This document shows positions 10,801 to 25,800 of a stretch of 64,000 bases of DNA, one piece after another. The notes below the pieces were generated by a model, which was not told the origin of the DNA, ran no database searches, and saw nothing but the letters and a program-made list of their open reading frames with translations. The DNA lies in the NCBI GenBank assembly GCA_018398585.1, contig JAGTTD010000015.1, forward strand, positions 5,833,001 to 5,897,000, written 5' to 3'. The translations under genes and the position numbers were made by a program. Source of the stretch: Simmondsia chinensis. Its lineage: Eukaryota; Streptophyta; Magnoliopsida; Caryophyllales; Simmondsiaceae. Numbering within the stretch: position 1 is the first letter of the stretch; each line of letters starts with the position of its first letter.

Positions 10801-13800
10801 GTGTTTAACAGCAAGACTTCCACCGAAAATAGTTGATTACTAACAAACAAGTATCTACAACTTGGTTACATAGGCTCAGTAAGAGGTTTGAGCTCAATAT
10901 GCTACAAGTAAATAAGAAAATCAGACAAATAATCCTGCAGTCTGATGAGTAAAGATAACGAATTCACCCGGCCAATCAAATCTTCAGAGCTCACACTGGC
11001 ACATAACAAGCCTCAGACAAATAATCCAACATCAGGATAACTAGCTTGATAATTTGATAACCTAGAAAGCACACTTGTCTTCCATTGCTTAGAAGTATAG
11101 TGACATTTTGCATTACTCGGGAAGTCGTAATGATCACATGTAACATGGTCTGAACATTATCTATATTCAACTCCAGATATCTTCTAACTTCCACTTTTGC
11201 CGCTTCATAACACCAACCCAAAATCTCAACTACCAAATACCCTGAAACATCTAAGTGGCAGAGCTGCCAATGTAATTAGTACCCAATAAAGAATAATAAG
11301 CAGCTGAAAAGAGCAAAGTTGACTAGGTTATAGGCTTGCAAATGTTACATGGGGACCAACTATGATGTTTGGTTTAAAACAAATAACAGTGTTATGTTGA
11401 TAAAAGGACACTCTTTAGCAATATAAATTAATGCAACTGGCTGAAACTCAATGGAGCTATAAGCTAGGACTAACAAAATTAAAAAGAATCTTCTGCCCTT
11501 TGGGAAGGGGGTAGCAATAGGAACCCAGATTGAGGCCTCCGTGTACATAAATAATATCATTGGCTACTGAATACTTTTCTAATATAATAATTGGTCATTG
11601 TGTCAGCCAAAAGCATGAATGTCAACTTTCAATTCCTTATGGAAATTGCATCTGTGGAGGGATACCATCTAAAACTTGCTAATAACAGTAAAATTTACAT
11701 AATTGACTAAAAGATGTTAGATAAATTGTTATAAACAGCCTATCAATCGACATTATCAATTCAAGTCAAATTGTCATGCAATCTTCCGAACTCATCCTAG
11801 ATATTAACTAAAGAATACTGCTTCGCTTGGGGGTGAGGGGGTATGCAATTGAGATAATTATGGGTTAGGCCTTGTGGATGACCCCAGGACAGCTGGTTAC
11901 ACGTTCTATCAAAAAAAAGTGTAACCTGCATCCTCAAAGAGTCTTTGCATAACTGCTCTTGGTCATGCCATCCCTAAAATGTCAAATTTGGGTGCACATA
12001 TAAAAAGCATGACAGTTGACAAAAACAGCTCATACCACTGTAACAAAATCTCAGAAAAAGTGGGTTGGCAGTGCAGAATTAAGTCAAAGCAGCTTCGGGC
12101 AAACATTTTATATAGTGTACCTTATCCCCTGACCTACTCATGTTTGGCTAAAACACAGAACAGGGCTTTTTAATTTTTATCAATCCTCCATGAAAAATAC
12201 ACCGTTTCTGCAAATTTAAATGCATCTACTACATCACCACCATCGTCATTTTTAGCATTATAAGGTAGTGGGGGAGTGCTAGGATTGTACAACATGCATG
12301 GTATGGAATGGTGTGTCATTAACTAACCTCTGTACCTTGTTCGCCTCACAGTACTTTGCAGCTTCATCTTCAGGCATATCAATAAGGTTTCTCTCAAAAA
12401 CACCACTAAACGGAATTATTGGCTCACCACCATGCTCCTGCACCCTGGGACATGACAAATCAAAAACTATCATAGAGTTGCTTCAACTAAGTCACCACAC
12501 AGCAAACTCCAGAATGTCGGTGATAGAGATCATAGAATGATTTCAAAATATTATTCTCGTAGAAACAGAAATTTGTGGATGGATTTTGATTTTGTTTAGA
12601 ATTTTAGCTTATCTAGAATCTTTATTTTATTAGGATAGTTATTGTCTTATTATTTATTAGGATATTTATTTTACTAGATTAGGAGTCCTTTTTCAAATAG
12701 GACTCTAGTTTCTATTTTCTATATAAACTCCTGTAGTTTATGCCAATGGCACTTAATATCAATAATAATATTCTCAGTTTCTATTTTCCATAAGCACAAG
12801 GCTGCTTAAACTAGCCACAGAGCTGCTTAGTAGGAGAACACAGGGCTGTTCTACCCGTTCTTTTCCCTTTTCCTTGGAACCTCCATCAAATTGGTATCAG
12901 AGCTCGTTCGATTCAGCGTTTCCGTAATTCATTGTCAAACTGTCATTTGCCGTCCAAAAATAAAATAAAAAAGCCCTAAAATCCCGGCCAACCAAATCTG
13001 CCGCCTTCCAAACCCTAAAATTTCGCTTCAATCCGGCGAAACCCACTCCGCCCTTGACATTGACTGCCAATCCGAGTGTGTCTGTCACCTTTGGTCACCG
13101 GCATCCACAGTTCGCTGCCGCTGATCTCTCTTTGTTGTCATCATTCACAAGCCGTGCCATTGTTCCCTGGATCTCTCCTGCTGTTTTAGGCCTTCGAGAG
13201 CCCAACATCTTGGAATCAGCGTTGTCTTAATTCACATAGGGGGCTTGAAGGTCAAATTGGCTACTGTCCGTGAAGCAAGTGGGAAAACTCCTCCTTCATT
13301 TGCAGAAAAAGTTGGTAACGATTCTTTATACCTCATAAAGTGTTTAAATTCCTTTCTTTGAATTTAGGACCTTCAATATATTTTAGCTGGCAAGTTAACT
13401 AAATTTAAAATAAAATAAAAAAAAAACACACACACACATATTTCTTCTGCTTGAAATCAATAATTCTCGAGCATTTATATATCCAGTTTATAATTTGATT
13501 TACTTGGTTGTTAATTCTAATATCGGCATAAAAAATAATAATAATAATATAAAAACAAAATTGATGCCCGTGACCAGTAGGAGGATAACAATGGATCAAA
13601 GGGTAGTGAGCCTTGAACAAACTGTGGAGTCCATGAGACAAACAATAGAGAAACTGCAGGCTGACCATAACGTGTTAGAAAAGGTGTCTAGAGATGCCTT
13701 AGCCTATGTTCAACAAAAGTCCCAACATTTGGAACAAACCATTCAAAACCTAGAAACCAATCATGCAAAATTACAAGGTGTGTTAGAATCACAAGTACCC

Positions 13801-16800
13801 CAGTACAATGGTAGCAACTTATGTGCTAGCATCCCTCATGTTCCTCCAGCTCCTAATGCTACCGCGTCTATCCAAAATCAACCTGACCCTCGTTTTGACC
13901 ATAGGCCCCTAGTTCTTGAGAGAGCCCCTAAAGACCCTAATTTTTCACGAAACCAAAACTGTCAGATCCCTAGGCACTACCCTGAGAATGACCTAAATAA
14001 CAATGAAGAAGGTGATGATTTTTATCCGGATAATGGCTATCAACCACGTGATAGAAATAGAGATAGACGCCCTAGGTACCCTCCCGCTAGGGCCTACCAT
14101 GAAAACCACCGATATGATAACCCGTTTGACATAACTAGGAAAGTCAAGGTTGATGTTCCAGATTTTGACGGGACTCCTGATCCCGCTGCTTTTCTAGACT
14201 GGTCAGAACGCCTGGAGGATTACTTTGATTTCTATGGGATGACTGACATACATCGAGTTCGTTTCACTAAAATGAAACTCATAAGGTCTACAAAGAAGTA
14301 TTGGTATAGCGTTCAGGATGACTTAGAATATCGAGGTGAACCGCCTATTACTCTATGGGCTGAAATGAAACAAAAGCTAAAAGAGAAATATCTTCCCACC
14401 ATTCACAAGAAACAATTGTTCGACGACTGGTTAAATTTGAGACAAACAAATTTTGGTGTGACTGAATATTACAATCGATTTGAGGAGTTGAAACGTAGAT
14501 GTGGGATACAAGAAAGCTCTTGGATGACAGCCACAAAATTCTTAAATGGTCTTAAACCCCACCTCTGGAATTAGGTAAGCTTACACTCACCTGAGACTCT
14601 TATTGATGCTTATCATAAGGCCTTAGAGGTTGAGAGATACTTAAAGATCACTATTTCTAATAGAGTTAATTCAACTCTTGGGGAGTATAGTCATGCTAGA
14701 TTTGGTCCAAGCCAAAGGCCTGCCTTATCATCTCACAGTCAAGGTCATAACCAGAGTCAAGTTGTAAGCTCCAGTAGTGTAAAGTCAACTCCCTCACACT
14801 CCACCACTTCTGGCATTGTTTGTTTTAAGTGTCAGGAGAGAGGTCATACCGCTTCTCGTTGCCCCCATCGTGCCTTAGCAATAGGTTATGAGGATCCTAT
14901 AGACCCTGAGCAATTAGATGAAATTGTTGAGCCAATAGACCCACCTTCAGATGAGGAGAATTTTCACGGTCAGCAGTAGACACTGGAGAATTCAAGAGGA
15001 GCACTAAATGTCACGAGATATGTATTTTCGTCTCCAATTGGCCTAGACACTTGGAAGAGGACTAGTATATTCAAGACCTTTGCGAAATGTGGGGATAAAA
15101 CATGTCGACTTGTTATTGATAGGGGAGGTTCCATGAATGTTATTTCCGAGTCCGATGTTAAGAGGTTCAATCTGAGGACTGAACCACATCCTACTCCTTT
15201 TAGGGTATCTTGGGTTAATAAAACCTCTTTACCAATCTCCCATAGATGCCATGTTCCCCTCTCATTAGGCAAGTATTCTGACAAAATTTGGTGTGATGTT
15301 CTGCCGATCGATGTAGCTCGTGCTTCTAGGACGTCCTTGGCTTTATGATGTGGATGCTACCAACTTCGGGCGTGAGAACACTTATGTATTCAAGCATGAT
15401 GGACATAGGATTATCTTAAAACCTGCTAGGAACACTAATCATGTGAAAGAAAAATCTGGCAAAGCCAACATTCCTTCTACATCAACCAACCCTTCAAGTT
15501 CTAGAATTCAAGTCTTAAACTTAAGGGATTGTGAGAAAGAAGGTAAGAAGTTAGGATCCTTGATTGCTTGGATGTCTAGAATTGAGCCTGAATTTCCATC
15601 CGTGTCTCCTTTGGCTTCCTCCCCTGCACTTGGCAACTTATTAGAAGAATTTAAGGACATTACTCCAGAGGATTTGCCTGCTGAACTACCCCCTCTTAGG
15701 GAAATCCAACATGCTATAGATTTCATTCCTGGGTCTCCGCTACCTAACTTGCCATATTATAGGATGAATCCTAAAGAGAGAGAGGAATTGAATAGGCAAG
15801 TCCAAGGACTTCTAGAAAAGGGTTTTGTTAGGCATAGTCTTAGCCCTTGTGCTGTTCCAACCCTTCTAACCCCAAAGAAAGACGGATCTTGGAGAATGTG
15901 TGTTGATAGTCGCTCCATTAACAAAATCACTGTAAAGTATCGGTTTCCCATACCTAGACTTGATGATATGTTGGACCAAATGTCTGGATCTATGTGGTTC
16001 TCCAAGATTGATTTACGTAGTGGATATCACCAAATTTGGGTTCGGGCAGGTGATGAGTGGAAAACGGCTTTTAAAACTTAGGATGGACTGTTTGAATGGC
16101 TAGTCATGCCCTTTGGGTTAACCAATGCCCCTAGCACCTTCATGAGAGCGATGACTCACATTTTTTGAGCTTTCATTGGAAAAATTTTGGTTGTCTACTT
16201 TGATGACATATTGATCTTTAGTCGCTCTTCAGATAAGCATTTAGAGCATTTAAGGTTAGTTTTTGAGACTCTTAGAACACACAAATTATTTGCTAACCTC
16301 AAAAAATATTCCTTCATGCAATCTCAAGTGATTTTTTAGGCTTCACTGTTTCTGCCAAGAGAATTTCTGTTGACCCCAATAAGATTCAAGCAATAGTAGA
16401 GTGGCCTAAGCCAACGACCCTTTCTGAGGCTCCGACCTTTCATGGGTTAGTGTCTTTTTATAGGCGATTCATTAAGGACTTTAGTTCCCTGATGGCTCCC
16501 ATCACTGATTGTTTACGAAAGGGTGAGTTTAAATGGGCAAAAAGTGCTAGCAACGCCTTTGGAATCATTAAGGAGAAAATGACTCAAGCTTTAGTTTTAG
16601 GTCACCCTAATTTTAGTAAAGTATTTGAGGTAGCTTGTGACGCCTCGAAGGTCGGCATAGGAGGAGTGTTGAGTCAAGGACACCCCATTGCTTTTTTTAG
16701 TGAAAAGCTAAATGAATCAAGGAGAACGAAATATTCCACTTATGAGAAGGAATTTTATGCTATAGTACGTAGTCTCCAGCATTGGTGTTACTATTTGTTA

Positions 16801-19800
16801 CCTAAGGAATTCATTCTTTGGACCGACCATGACGCTCTTAAGTTTATTAATCAACAAAAAGCATTGAGGGAAAAACATGCTTTATGGGTTGAACTCCTCC
16901 AAGACTTCACTTTTGTTCTCAAACATTGTTCTGGTACTGAGAACAAAGTTGCTAATGCCCTTAGTCGTGTCACATATCTTTTACGCCAGTAGTGAACTAG
17001 TGTCATAGGATTCGACCGGATCAAGGATGCTTATTCCTCTTGTCTAGATTTTGGTAACATTTATGATGAGGTTGTTAAGGATAATCGTAGAGACTATGAT
17101 GAGTATCTCGTCATTGCGGGCTATTTATTTCGACGGTCAAGGTTGTGCATTCCACGTAATTCCCTTCGCGATTTCTTAATTTGGGAGTTACATGATGGGG
17201 AGCTTGCTGGACACCTAGGTCGTGACAAGAGTATTTTGTTAGTTTCCAACCAATTCTTTTGGCCATCTTTACGCAAAGACGTTACTCCCATCATTTCTCA
17301 ATGTCGTACCTGCCAACTCAGCAAGACACAGAAACAACACACTGGATTATACACCGCTTTACCAGTTCCGCATGAGCATAGAAAGACCTTAGTATGGACT
17401 TTGTCTTAGGTTTGCCACGAACTGCTAGGGGTAATGACTCCGTTCTTGTAGTGGTGGATAGGTTTTCAAAGATGGCCCATTTTTTACCTTGCTCCAAAAC
17501 TTTTGATGCCCCCCATGTGGCTAGGCTTTTTTTTAAGGAGATTGTTCGACTTCATGGATTACATTCATCTATTGTGTCTGATAGAGATGTTAAATTTGTA
17601 AGTCATTTTTGGCGAACTTTATGGAAGTTGTTTGGAACACACCTCAAATTTTCAGTAGCCTTTCATCCGCAAACTGATGGTCAAGCCGAAGTGGTTAATC
17701 AAACCTCAGGTAATTTGTTTCGATGTCTAGCTGGGGAAAAGCCATGCACTTGGGATTTAGTCTTACCCACCGCAGAATTTGCTAACAATAATTCGACCTT
17801 GAAGTCCACTAGAAAGAGTCCTTTTGAAATTGTCCATGGCACTCACCTACCCATTGACCTTGTGCCTCTTCCCTTGGACTCATGGCCATTTGAATTTGCT
17901 AAAACTTTTGCTAAACATATTCGCGATTTGCATGCCAATATATGGAAGAAACTTGAGCAAAGTAATGCAAATTATAAACTAGTTGTAGATGCGCATCAAA
18001 GGAATGTAACATTTCAAGAAGGGGATTACGGTGATGGTTCGTATTTGCCCTAAGCGGTATCCTAAGCACTCATTCAAGAAATTGTTTGCCTGTGCTATGG
18101 GACCTTATCGTATAATTCGTAAACTTGGTTCTAACGCTTATTTAATTGACTTGCCTTCTGAAATGTCTATTAGTCCTATCTTCAATGTGGAGGATTTAAC
18201 ACCTTATCGAGGCAATTCTGAGCCTCCCGCTTTTGCTGCAAGTGTTTCAAGTGGATCTGCTACTTCTCACGTGCCGGAGCCTAAGTTACCTTCGTTCGAG
18301 CAACCGATTGTGGATGAGATTGATGCAATCCTTGAGGACGAACTCGTTACTACAACTGATGGAGCATCCCACCGCTTCCTCGTACGTTGGAAGGGTTGTC
18401 CCATGTCTGATAATTCTTGGCTTCCAGAAGCAGATATTCGCCAATTCGCTCCTGAACTTCTTGACAAGTACACTTCCAGCCACTCACCAGGGGCGAGTGT
18501 TTTCCCGCCGGGGAGAGTTGATAGAGATCATAGAATGATTTCAAAATATTATTCTCGTAGAAACAGAAATTTGTGGATGGATTTTGATTTTATTTAGAAT
18601 TTTAATTTATCTAGAATCTTTACTTTATTAGGATAGTTATTGTCTTATTATTTGTTAGGATATTTGTTTTTACAAGATTAGGAGTCCTTTTTCGAATAGG
18701 ACTCTAGTTTCTATTTTCTGTATAAACTATTGTCGTTTATGCCAATGGCACTTAATATCAATAATAATATTCTCAGTTTCTATTTTCCATAAGCACAGGG
18801 CTGCTTAAACTAGGCACAGGGCTGCTTAGTGGGAGAACACAGGGCTGTTCTACCCGTTCTTTTCCGTTTTTCCTTGCAACCTCCATCAGTCGGAAAGGAA
18901 ACTAATGAAGACTAAAGCTTCACATTTTGACAGAGACAAGAGGTGCTTCCATCCCTGTAGTGTACACATTGTGATACTTAGTTTTTCTAAAGTATGTATA
19001 ATCTAACACTTTTCTACAGTATATATAATCTAACACCACTAAGCTAGCAGAGAAGAAGACATCTGCGCACTTGTTCACTCCATCAGTGCATTTAAAACAT
19101 TTTATTTCATTTCAACAAAAATTGATAGAATGGTATAATAAAAACTTTACGGTCCTTACTCTAACCATCTCCGTAGAGGCATATCCATCAAGAGGATGGA
19201 ACTAGTAAAGCAAGCTCTCACAGCCTCTTACTGAAAATAAATAACAGTGTAATCTAAGTAGAGCACCAAAGTACTGAACCGGTTTTGCTTCTGATTTCAC
19301 TTACCGTCCTTGGGAATCGTCAACGAGCAGTATACTAGTATCATGCATAAAATGAAAAACTACACAAATAGATTTGCATTTAAAGGAGTACATTTTCCAT
19401 TTCAAAATACATGACATCTCGCAGTGTATGAAGTTAAATGCATTTCATTAAACAGTCGAATAATTTTCCAATCCAAATCCCTCAAGGGACTTGAACACTT
19501 AAAAGACAGGTTAATTTCACTTCCAAAATACCTCGTGTCAAATGCTTACTAAATTATGGCATCCAAAGATTCTGTCAAATATTTTCCCAATCCATAATTC
19601 TGAGCTATGAAAAATGAGACTTGTGGCGCTGTCATCTGGATAGAAGGCTCTGAGTCAAATACTTCTACCAAAGCTAAAATAAACTTTCCACTCTAATTTT
19701 GAGAACGCGTAGTGAAGAAGAAAAGAAAGATGATAATTCTGTGAAATGGTTGATCTTAATGTAATGCAGAATAAAAAGGACATGGCACAAAGGAAAACAA

Positions 19801-22800
19801 ACTGAACATACCAGGCATGAATCTTGGGTAGATACTTGTTCTTTTTTCTTTGGTAATCTTTCTCAGTCATGTTAACCTGTATGTAAGATAGCCACGGTGA
19901 GGGGGTGCAAAAGGCAAGTGATTCCAAAAAATATAACTAGAATTTCATATGCGAACACAATTATCCAAAAGAATAGGAGTTTGGAGAGGGAGAGTGAAGT
20001 TATGATATGAATGGATGAAAGTAAATGCCTGAGCTAGGGTAGAATGAAACCTCAACCCAGCTCCTGAAACAGGCACAATGCAGTGATTTCTGTTAAGAAT
20101 CACATCAACAGAAAACAATCAACTAGCCAACAACAATTAAGAAGTTGAACTCTGCTGGTGAGCTTTCAAGGAGTAGAGAAATCACATAAAGGAACTGAAT
20201 TTGGCAGGGGTAAAGAGAATATACCCAGGGAGATTGTCCGTCAAAAGGGTTTAGAACAAAATCATCCCAACCCCTTAAAATAACTGCCAAGACACTCACC
20301 GAGTTGGAACCAGTGTACTACTGTACCCAGGGGAAAAAGTACATGCAAAGAGTGGCAAAAATAAATTATCTGATTCCAATCAACAGAAACGAAAGTGTCA
20401 CAATGGTGAAGAATTCCTTTATTCCACAAATTCCATGTATAACACCAATTGAAGCACCTTACCCTCCCATTTCCTGCCTAAATTCAACTATTGGATGTAG
20501 ATGAGCACATACAGTGAAAGTCCATATTGATGAGTTGGCTTGGGCAAACCCAGAGCACCCACCCCAAGGAACACCTCAAGAGGTAACCGAATCCAATTAC
20601 CATTGGAAGGCATGCCTATTGCAAGTTGTCAGTTTTTGATCTTCGACACACTGAAATTGGTCGCTAGATCAAATTCATTAAAACAGTTTTTCAATCACCG
20701 AGTCTTCTCCATACAAAATTATCCTTCCTTATCTCTTTTTTTGAATAAAACCTCTGTTCATAATTGTCTAAATAGACACAAAAATCAAATATCAAGATGC
20801 ACTGCAGAGATGAAGCAGGGGATACAAAAAGTACAAGGAGAAATCCATCCTTAAAACCTAAGTTGAGTTAAACGCAAATGACCAAAATTCAACTCAAACC
20901 CAGTTGGATTAGACCCAATGACTCGGAATCTTAAATGTCCCAACCCACTTGGCCTAAAACAGGGATGACTTGAAACTAAAATGACTCGACCTAGGCTCAC
21001 CATATCTCGAAATAACCCAATCCGACTACCTAAAAACCCAAGATGACCTGAATCAAACATTATCCGACCAGACTCAAACCAAACCCAAGCAAACACAAAC
21101 CTGAAATGATCCAACTTGGTTGACCCGAAAACCCAAAATGATCCAACCTAGTTGACCTAAAACTTATGACTCAAATTCTTTTATTGGAATTATAGTTCCA
21201 ACCTCTAATCCTTTAATTTTATAAACAATAAAATTTCAATTTCATCCTAATTCCAATTCCATCAGAATTGGAATTGAATTATAATTTCAGAACCCAAATC
21301 AAATTTTAGGTGTCAATCATAATCGACTTCGTAGCTTATGATGTATCGGTAGGGGGATTCCCATCTTTGGGGAGTTTACTTTTTTACTCTTGGATACTTC
21401 TTTCAGTGCATCTTTGAATCTATTTTCTGTTCCTTGTCAAAGAAGGAAAAATCAAAGGGAAATAGATTACAGAAAATGAATCAAAAGAGATTTGAGACAA
21501 GGATAAGGAAAACTCCCAATGAAACAGTTGCACAAATGAGCAATAATAAAGAGTCTGACAAGGGAACAAAAGCAGATTACTCCCAATCTCCTCAGCGATA
21601 TAGCTCCAGCAGGAATCAGAGCTCCAAAAGATTGAATCCCCGTAGCTAAAGCATAATAGGAAAAGCAAGGAACAAGAAGAGAAAAGAGAATGTCCTATCT
21701 AGATGTCTTCACATAGGTGAACACGAGTTACATCCCTGAAAATAACCACAAACAAATCCCTCAGCCAAAGGCCTATGCACAAACTCCTCCAATTCTCAGC
21801 TTTGTGAGCAACACAGGCAAGGAACCCAAAAATATAGAATAGAGACAAAGTTCAAACAAAAAAGTGATCTTACAACAAACCCCACAAACCCCCCCCCCCA
21901 AAAAAAAAGAAAACACCCCCAGATAATCTCCCAAGTTATTCTCTCACCAACTAGATCCCATAATGTCATAACCTGAGATTGTTCCCCACCCAAGGGACCC
22001 TGAAATAGATAAATCCTAAATGGCAGCAAGCAGCAGAAGCAAAGACAACATTTCTGACAACACAGGTACTCCCCAAACCAGATTTTAACAAGTGAATAGA
22101 AAGAAAACAATGAGAAACGCCAGAAAAGAAAGGAGAATACCACCCACAAATGCATACAGAACAACATAATGAATCACCCTGCCTAGAAACTCGTGAAGCC
22201 ACTTCTATTATCCTGGTTCTTTCACAGACAAATCACTGAGTGTCCAGAAGCTAAACTAACAAAAACATTGCTTCTGAAAGAACGTGAAATGCTCTATGTC
22301 GAAAAGGTTATATACATACTCACTAACACACATGCAACCGAACACCTACTTACTGCATGAGCACTTACAGGTCTGCAGGCATAATTTGATGTTCAGTTTT
22401 CATAGTGATGAAAGGTACTCACCAAGTAGACAACAGGTTTGGCCGTAAGCAATTGGAAAGTATTCAGGATTTCCACATCAGCAGCTTTCCACTCACCCAG
22501 ACGAATATCTTTTCCCTCCTCAAGCCATGCTTTGACCTGAAAGAAAACAAATTCCATAATAAATCAAACAGCCATGATGATGTTGATGTCGCAAAAAGCT
22601 TGGGTTCAGAAGACTTTCCAGCTGCAACTTGCCTCACCTGAGGAGCTACACAAGGCCTCAGATCGCTTTGCAGAAGAGATTGTAATATCTTGTGAAGAAT
22701 AACTTTTACCAGTGGCAAATTGCAAGAATTTTTTTTTTTTTTTTCCCAGTTACATAATATAAGAAACTCCAAGCCTTTACAGACATATTACTCCAAAATA

Positions 22801-25800
22801 CTTCGGTGGAAATATGAACCAGCACCACAACAAGACAACTACTTTGTAACACACAAATCATACCTTCAGACAGCATTCGTGCTCCAACTTCAATTGTTTG
22901 TCATTGCTTCTCTTCATGCTTTTCTCAAGGTCTTCAATCCTCCTTTCAATGAATTCAATATCCTACATGCAATGGCAAGAAATCATGACAAAATATTTAG
23001 TTTCCATTACTGGTTTAAATCTAAGAACATGGATCAACGCTCTCTTCTTCTTTTATTATTGCTCCTGGGAAAAACATAACACAAATCAAAAATATGGGAC
23101 CCGAGAAAAAGGGAAAAGAATCTGAAGCGAAAAAGGACACCAAAAACCCTTATGGCATGATAAAATTGTGAAAATCAGATTGATCAGGTAAAATGCTCAA
23201 ATTGGATAAAGGGCATTGCGTAATGTAACAACCACTATGTAATGGATTTTGAGCTAACAGCTATGCTACGGAGTCGCCCTGACATATTGTGTATACCATG
23301 GCATCCTGCTTCTGTGATTCAACTACAATTTTGATTCTTTAGGTACAAGTAAAAAAGATAGCAAACCAGCCAACTCCACGCAAAATAGAAAATGATTAAG
23401 AAGAAAAAAAACACCCTCTCAAACCGAAAGAAAGGTTCCCTGTGAGTGAGGGAATAGGAATAACTGAGACGATATACCTTCAGCCTTAATTCTTCACCTA
23501 TAGTCTCTAAATCCCTCACTGGATCAATAGAATCATCAACATGGATAATATCAGGATCATCAAATGCACCTGTGAGGAAAGGAAAAGTAAGCTCGGTTAG
23601 CATCAGAGATCATTATCTTCACAAATATGTGGAACAAATGAATTCGCCGATAAAGGAGTCAGACTAGAAGGAAAGATCTAGAACATGGCGAAAACGGGGC
23701 AGAGCGAACATTAATGCCATTTGACTTCCTTTGCACAAATAAGCAGCCACATTGGAGTCCATACACCTTGCTTGCTGGACAACTAAATGATGAACTTAAA
23801 CAGTCCATGCAGTACAAGCTTTTAGGGTAGATCCTGGAGATTCAACCAAATCCAACCATTGAGTTATTGATGCTTGTTGATCAAAAGGCTTCAGCGCCTA
23901 GCCCTTTTTTGGGATCGAATAGCCAGATCCTAACCTTGAGGGAGGGCCAACGCATAAACCAACTTTCATCTGTTGGGAAGATGGTTTGGTAGCTTCTGTA
24001 AGCATGATCCTCACGAGTCTTTTGGACAATTGAATTCGTGTTATGAATGATGGTAAACTTCACATTCGTTGCTAAACTTGCCCGAAGGTTCTAGGCGTCA
24101 TGACTTGGCTTTAAACATAATAAACAACAAGGCAGCATGTTGACGTATGACTATGCTGCTGACTGCTGAATAATTGGTGGGGGGAAAGAGTGCTCTCAAT
24201 TCTCAACATAGAGCATTACGGCATATGACAATGCTAACTTTGTGACGAAGCACTTCAACCTTTACGAAAACTATGCTACTCTTTTTTTTTATTTTATTGA
24301 AAAAAAAGATAATTAAGAGAGAAAGAAAGCCCAAAGGGTTAAGTACAAGATATCCTCAAAATTACAAAATGTGATAATAAAAATCATAAACTAATAACAT
24401 AAAGCCCTCCAATCCAAGTATGCAAATCTTTTGGCATATAAGTTGCTCCCCCTTCCCCAAGCTCTGAATTATCTGTGCTCATCCTATAAGACATGAATAC
24501 ATGCACCAGTAACTTTTGATAGATAAATAATTTCAATGGTGTACAAACAATTCTGCTTTTATGTAGGATGCAATTAATTCTTTTAGGAAATTTATTACTA
24601 AGTTATTTGAGGTTTTATCACCTAGGTATACTATATATATATATAAAAGGAACATACCCAGTGCCTCAAGGGCTCCCGCCTACATATATATATATATATA
24701 TATATAATGAAGTGCTCAGAGGTTTAAAAACTTTATACCTAGACCCTAATATTCCTTGCCAAAATCCAGTGAATCTCTGCCACAATCCTGGAATTTCGGC
24801 AAAACAAAATCCAACGTGGCTCTTGATTTAATAGTCAAATTAAAAGATAATATCGGGTTAGTGTGCAAAATCATCATTCATATCCTTAAGATTTTTATTT
24901 TTATCACCTAAGTATCATAACATTTGTATTTTTATCACATGGATACCCCAAAGTTATATTTCATACAATAACTATTCTGAAGTTAAGACATTTAAACACC
25001 TAAATATCTTACGATTTGAGATTGTATTATGCACATATCATAATGTTTGGAATTTCATAACACTGGTAAAACAAGTTCTATCTCAATCCGTTTTAATGTT
25101 GGACCCCCCCCCCCCCCCCCCCAAAAAAAAAAAAAAGAAAAGGAAGTGGGTCTTCTTTTTCTTAATCAGTACAATTGGGTCTCTACAATGGGCATACATG
25201 ACCCTCTCACGCTAGGAAGATTAAAACCCCAAACAACTATTAAAAGACAAATAAAAACACCAGAACCCAAAAGAATAATCAGAGAGCGTGCACAATAAGA
25301 ATAGTTTGAAAAGAAAACCAGAACCTCATGTGATTGGATGTGGGTAGTAAAGGAAAGACCGCCGAGAGGATGGGGAAATTAAGAGAGTGTGCAGAATCAT
25401 TGTTGTCTGAAAAAGAAACTTAAATTGAATTGTTTATGAATGTGAGAATTTCAAAATAATAACAGAAATTTATTGCTTAGGTGCCTCAAATTTTGGACTT
25501 TTATCATATAGGCCCCTTTGTTCTGTAAAAATAATAACAGAATTTTCTTTTAAAAAATTGACATCTCCAATCAACAAATTCTAGCAGAGGATACCTATAC
25601 GATGTGAGCATCCAAATCTCATGATACCGAAGAGATAAATTCCCACTTTTTGAAGATAATAAACATATAAGCTCAATAGAGACAAACAAGCTAAGATCAA
25701 TCAAAATGATGGTAGTCAACGGCTCAATCCTCTCACATGGCCCAGTGTTGAGCATTTCATATATAAGAATCAACTGAACCAAGTATATAGATGAAAACTA

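Larger units (their letters stand above)
12521..18888 (+). mobile_element. Ty3/gypsy chromovirus-type LTR retrotransposon A
   Basis: Complete element of 6368 bp: TG..CA LTRs at 12521-12888 and 18519-18888, an initiator-tRNA-Met type primer site at 12892, a purine-rich tract before the 3' LTR, gag, protease, RT, RNase H, integrase and a C-terminal chromodomain, all flanked by gtcgg. By eye the LTRs differ at about 18-20 of about 368 sites. The RT/RNase H wording ([31 protein letters not shown]) is close to CRM/Galadriel-type chromoviruses, but the clade is not settled. Several stops and frameshifts make it defective. It lies in OLA1 intron 7, antisense. Confidence 0.93.

Noticed and set aside
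23881..24063. Minus-strand frame in OLA1 intron 3 as a missed exon
   Set aside because: Exons 3 and 4 join perfectly in phase and in family sequence without it.
24631..24707. Regulatory TA-rich element
   Set aside because: Simple (TA)n microsatellites around a short retroposon fragment in an intron.
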